From positions 1-16,564 of the forward strand of contig URPT01000026.1 in NCBI GenBank assembly GCA_900549845.1: a DNA stretch of 16,564 nucleotides. Direction: 5' to 3'. Shown piece after piece: positions 13,677-16,564 of this stretch. Position 1 is the first letter of the stretch. Every line of letters begins with the position of its first letter. Origin of the DNA: an uncultured Veillonella sp. Its GTDB lineage: Bacteria > Bacillota > Negativicutes > Veillonellales > Veillonellaceae. The notes under the pieces were generated by a model, which saw only the letters and a program-made list of their open reading frames with translations, searched no databases and was not told the origin of the DNA. Both the position numbers and the translations under genes were made by a program.

Positions 13677-15046
13677 GTAAGGATTGCTTACGTAGTAGAG
13701 TGACCATAGTAAGAGAAAAACTATTCAAAGCTAGCATACTACTAAAAATAATTATAATAGTGGTTATGTTTCTATATGCATCATTAGGGGAATCTTCTAT
13801 AGTATTAGCGAGTAATACAGGGTCAGCAGTAACTACCAATCTAGAAAGCGATAGGGACTCACTAGATAGAGAAATTAGTAATGGTAAATCAAATAATAAT
13901 AATGACATAGAAAAGGATAACGTAATTAATGAAAAGGGCGAGCTGAGAAAATCAAAAGAATCAATTACGATATCCGTTCGTAATGCTTCTCTAAAGGAAA
14001 CAGTATTAGGGATTTGTCGGAGTTATCGTATATCTGTTATGGGTGTAGAATCTTTAACAGGTAACATTACGGCTACTGTACAAGGTGAAACACCAGAGGA
14101 TCTTATAAAAGAATTAGGAAGGCTATATCATTTTTCCGTTTCAAAACAATATAATACAATTCTTATTGAGCCAGATGACAAAGCACTTGAAAATAGAGAA
14201 TTATATGTTATAACACCGGAGCATTTGCCAGCAGAGTCTTTAAAAAATATAATGGGCACTGTTGTGAAACATGATAAAATGGCGGTACTTTCAGAACAAA
14301 ACGAAGTGGTCATGCATTTGACCAGTGGAGAGAAACGGCGTGTAGAAACACTGGTTAAAGCTATAGATAAGGAGCCTAAGCAAGTACAATTAGAAGCGAC
14401 AGTCATTGCTATGGAACAATCCTATGCAAAGGAGCAAGGTATTCGGTGGTCGTGGCTTAGCTTGACAGGACATGGTGAAGATAAAACTAATTCTTACGGG
14501 GCCGTTACCTTTGGTAAAACACCCGGTGGTGAAGCATATAAATTTTTTGTGAAACCCGAGTTGAGTCTTATGGAAAGTTCTGGTAAAGCCGCGCTAATTG
14601 CTAAGCCATCTATTATGGCCTTAAATGGTGAAACAGCACATATCTTGATTGGTGAACGTATACCTGTTATAGAAGAGTCCGAAGTGAATGGCGAACGTAA
14701 GCGTTCTACACGTTATGAAGAGGTGGGGATTAAGTTAAACTACACGCCTATTATTACTGGGGATGGCGGTGTAGATGCAAAAATTCACGCTGAAGTAAGT
14801 ACACCTATCATGGTATCCGAAATGAAAGCTTATAAAATTAGTACGCGGCAAGCACATACACGGGTGCGTTTACAACCTGGAGAGGTACTGGTTATAGGTG
14901 GACTTATGGATAATCGCGATCAACATCAAATTCAAAAAGTACCTATTTTAGGAGATATTCCTTTACTAGGTAAATTATTCCGACATAGTAGAAAAACAAA
15001 AGACTCTATAGAGATGCTAATATTAGTTCGGGCAATTGTGGTATAA
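13658..15046 (+). CDS. pilQ: Secretin of a type IV pilus/type II secretion system (PilQ/GspD family, compact)
   Basis: A 462-residue outer-membrane channel protein. Residues ~22-52 are a signal sequence (ASILLKIIIIVVMFLYASLG, then ...VLAS). A polar spacer follows to ~100. Residues ~102-160 are an STN-like N-domain (ITISVRNASLKETVLGICRSY). Residues ~182-238 are a NolW/secretin-N type domain. Residues ~245-462 are the secretin core: SSGKAALIAKPSIMALNGETAHILIGERIPV, YEEVGIKLNYTPII, and the signature VPILGDIPLLGKLFR (428-442). It is short: it has few N-domains and no C-terminal extension. It starts with GTG, overlaps the PilP-like gene by 19 nt and has AAGGAGG inside that gene, so the two subunits are translationally coupled. 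Other pilus or secretion genes (PilM/N/O, ATPase, pilins) are not in the window. The pilQ symbol is a family-level choice. Confidence 0.85.
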   Translation: MVKNQLGKDCLRSRVTIVREKLFKASILLKIIIIVVMFLYASLGESSIVLASNTGSAVTTNLESDRDSLDREISNGKSNNNNDIEKDNVINEKGELRKSKESITISVRNASLKETVLGICRSYRISVMGVESLTGNITATVQGETPEDLIKELGRLYHFSVSKQYNTILIEPDDKALENRELYVITPEHLPAESLKNIMGTVVKHDKMAVLSEQNEVVMHLTSGEKRRVETLVKAIDKEPKQVQLEATVIAMEQSYAKEQGIRWSWLSLTGHGEDKTNSYGAVTFGKTPGGEAYKFFVKPELSLMESSGKAALIAKPSIMALNGETAHILIGERIPVIEESEVNGERKRSTRYEEVGIKLNYTPIITGDGGVDAKIHAEVSTPIMVSEMKAYKISTRQAHTRVRLQPGEVLVIGGLMDNRDQHQIQKVPILGDIPLLGKLFRHSRKTKDSIEMLILVRAIVV

Positions 15047-15073
15047 TAAAGGGTAATGATTAGGAGGTTGTGA

Positions 15074-16564
15074 ATGGAACGCATTCGAATGATAGGCCTT
15101 GGAAAATCATTTGGGGTGCGCCAAGTATTTTCCAATGTTTCTTTTGAGATAAAAGAAGGTGATCGACTAGCCTTGGTAGGACCTAATGGGGCTGGGAAAT
15201 CCACCTTGTTAAAATGCATATTAGGCTATGAAGAATTAGATGAAGGCAATGTAGTTAAGTCTCCTGTAGCCAGTATTGGTTACTTACAACAAGATGTAAA
15301 TCTAGGAGATGATAGTTTAGCTACAGAAATTGAAAAAGCTTGGGCCGATGTCCATGTATTAGAGGAGCAACTAAAAGAACTTACCACGCGTTTGGAGTCT
15401 GAAGAAGCTAGTGAATCGGATCTGCAGCGATTGGATTATTTGCAAAATCGTTTAGAATGGCTAGGTGGCTATGATTATGAGCAAAAGACTAAACGTATCA
15501 TTTATGGACTTGGTTTTACCGATGAGGATTTAGATAAGCCCGCTAGTGCTTTTTCTGGTGGTCAAAAGACTCGCATTAATTTAGCTAAAGCCTTGGTACG
15601 CCGTCCAGACTTTTTGTTCTTAGACGAGCCAACTAACCATTTAGATATGGACATGTTAGAGTGGCTAGAGGGTTATTTATCTGCCTATCCTGGCGGTATT
15701 CTCATCGTCAGCCATGACCGCTATTTTTTAGATCGTATTGTCACTGGTGTTGTAGAACTAGATAACCATAAGGCGACAATCTATCGTGGTAATTACAGCC
15801 GCTATATTCAACAACGGGATGAACGTTTGAAAGCAGATATGGTGGCCTATGAGAAACAACAGGAGTACATCAAGAAGACAGAGGCCTATATAGATAAATA
15901 TCGTGCAGGTATAAAATCTAAAATGGCTCGTGGCCGGCAGTCTCAACTTAACCGTTTAGAACGACTTGATGCACCGGTAACCTCACATCATTTACAATTT
16001 TCTTTCCCTCCTGCAGCGATGAGTGCGGATAAGGTTCTTGTCCTAGATCATTTATCAGTAGGGTATGGTGAAAGTCCTATCATTGATGATATATCACTCG
16101 TAGTTCGACGAGGTGAATCAGTAGCTCTTATTGGTCCTAATGGGGCAGGTAAATCGACACTCGTAAAAACTATTGTAGGTGAATTATTTCCTGAGAATGG
16201 TCACGTAGATATCGGTAATCGCGTACAAGTGGGATATTTCTCGCAAGAGCATGAAGAACTACATGATTCTTGGCAGGTAGTAGAAGAGGTTATGAATCAC
16301 TTTAACTACAGTGAGGATAAGGCGCGTAATGTGCTTGGGTCGTTCTTATTTAAAGGTGATGATGTATTTAAGCTAGTAGGTGAATTATCGGGTGGTGAGC
16401 GCGCTCGTTTAGCTTTGCTTAAGTTATTTCTTCAAGGCGATAATTTCCTAATTTTAGATGAACCGACAAACCATTTAGATATTCCTACACGAGAAATTGT
16501 AGAGAGAGCATTACAACAGTTTGAAGGGACTTGCTTTATTATTTCTCATGATAGATACTTCTTA
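15074..16564 (+). CDS. ABC-F family ATPase (ribosome-associated), 3' end beyond window
   Basis: A soluble twin-ATPase protein; 497 codons are present and the frame is open at the last base. The first nucleotide-binding domain has Walker A GPNGAGKS (residues 36-43), the FSGGQKTR signature (~160) and Walker B LFLDEPTNHLD (Asp184, Glu185). The inter-domain linker includes YRAGIKSKMARGRQSQLNRLERL, the charged arm of ABC-F proteins. The second domain has Walker A near 354-361, LSGGERAR and LDEPTNHLD, then ISHDRYFL. No membrane segments are seen, as expected for ABC-F factors that act on the ribosome E site, some of which give antibiotic protection. The linker looks like that of housekeeping Firmicute members rather than a resistance type, but this is not certain. 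AGGAGG lies 6 nt before the ATG and 15 nt after the secretin stop. Confidence 0.93.
   Translation, partial: MERIRMIGLGKSFGVRQVFSNVSFEIKEGDRLALVGPNGAGKSTLLKCILGYEELDEGNVVKSPVASIGYLQQDVNLGDDSLATEIEKAWADVHVLEEQLKELTTRLESEEASESDLQRLDYLQNRLEWLGGYDYEQKTKRIIYGLGFTDEDLDKPASAFSGGQKTRINLAKALVRRPDFLFLDEPTNHLDMDMLEWLEGYLSAYPGGILIVSHDRYFLDRIVTGVVELDNHKATIYRGNYSRYIQQRDERLKADMVAYEKQQEYIKKTEAYIDKYRAGIKSKMARGRQSQLNRLERLDAPVTSHHLQFSFPPAAMSADKVLVLDHLSVGYGESPIIDDISLVVRRGESVALIGPNGAGKSTLVKTIVGELFPENGHVDIGNRVQVGYFSQEHEELHDSWQVVEEVMNHFNYSEDKARNVLGSFLFKGDDVFKLVGELSGGERARLALLKLFLQGDNFLILDEPTNHLDIPTREIVERALQQFEGTCFIISHDRYFL

Noticed and set aside
15074..16564. ABC-F gene as an antibiotic resistance determinant
   Set aside because: Short linker type and housekeeping context do not indicate a resistance member; sequence alone cannot decide.

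Overview
The window looks like chromosomal DNA of a diderm Firmicute of the Negativicutes, most likely Veillonella or a close relative. Base composition is AT-rich and most genes carry strong AGGAGG-type ribosome binding sites. Many proteins are of Firmicute type (BioY, RNase H with a viroplasmin domain, ABC-F, DUF1294). Yet the window also encodes outer-membrane machinery: an LptD-type LPS assembly protein and a PilQ/GspD-type secretin. The genus is an inference from this mixture. All recognised genes lie on the + strand. I see no prophage, insertion sequence, CRISPR array, tRNA or rRNA.

Layout. (1) 1-2946, envelope block: the C-terminal end of a glycine-zipper protein with an acidic tail, a short LptD/OstA-type protein, galU, and a terminator hairpin. 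(2) 2947-6617, biotin-linked acyl-CoA block: a strong promoter overlapped by a BirA-like operator, then a MaoC-like hotdog protein, the biotin transporter subunit bioY, an internal terminator-like hairpin, a thiolase-superfamily protein and a small AMP-forming acyl-CoA ligase. The bioY/ligase/thiolase set matches what I remember of the BirA-controlled yhfUTS operon of Bacillus subtilis. (3) 6645-8951: a NdpA/YejK-family nucleoid-associated protein, a YbaK-type Cys-tRNA(Pro) deacylase and an RNase H with a hybrid-binding N-terminal domain. (4) 8974-12797, nucleotide-sugar block: a short GalE-like epimerase, a DUF1294 membrane protein, then pgi and galE behind their own promoter, closed by a strong terminator. 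(5) 12846-15046: a PilP/GspC-like inner-membrane protein with a long disordered linker, overlapping a compact secretin. (6) 15074-end: an ABC-F ATPase cut by the window edge.

How the genes fit together. Pgi, GalU and the GalE-type enzymes (with a phosphoglucomutase not seen here) would make UDP-glucose and UDP-galactose for the LPS that LptD inserts in the outer membrane. In an organism that does not ferment sugars, as is known for Veillonella, Pgi would run in the gluconeogenic direction. The hotdog-bioY-thiolase-ligase block appears to be a biotin-responsive acyl-CoA pathway of unknown product. It is the best candidate here for something not well described, because the thiolase lacks the usual second catalytic cysteine and the hotdog protein has an unusual N-terminal extension.
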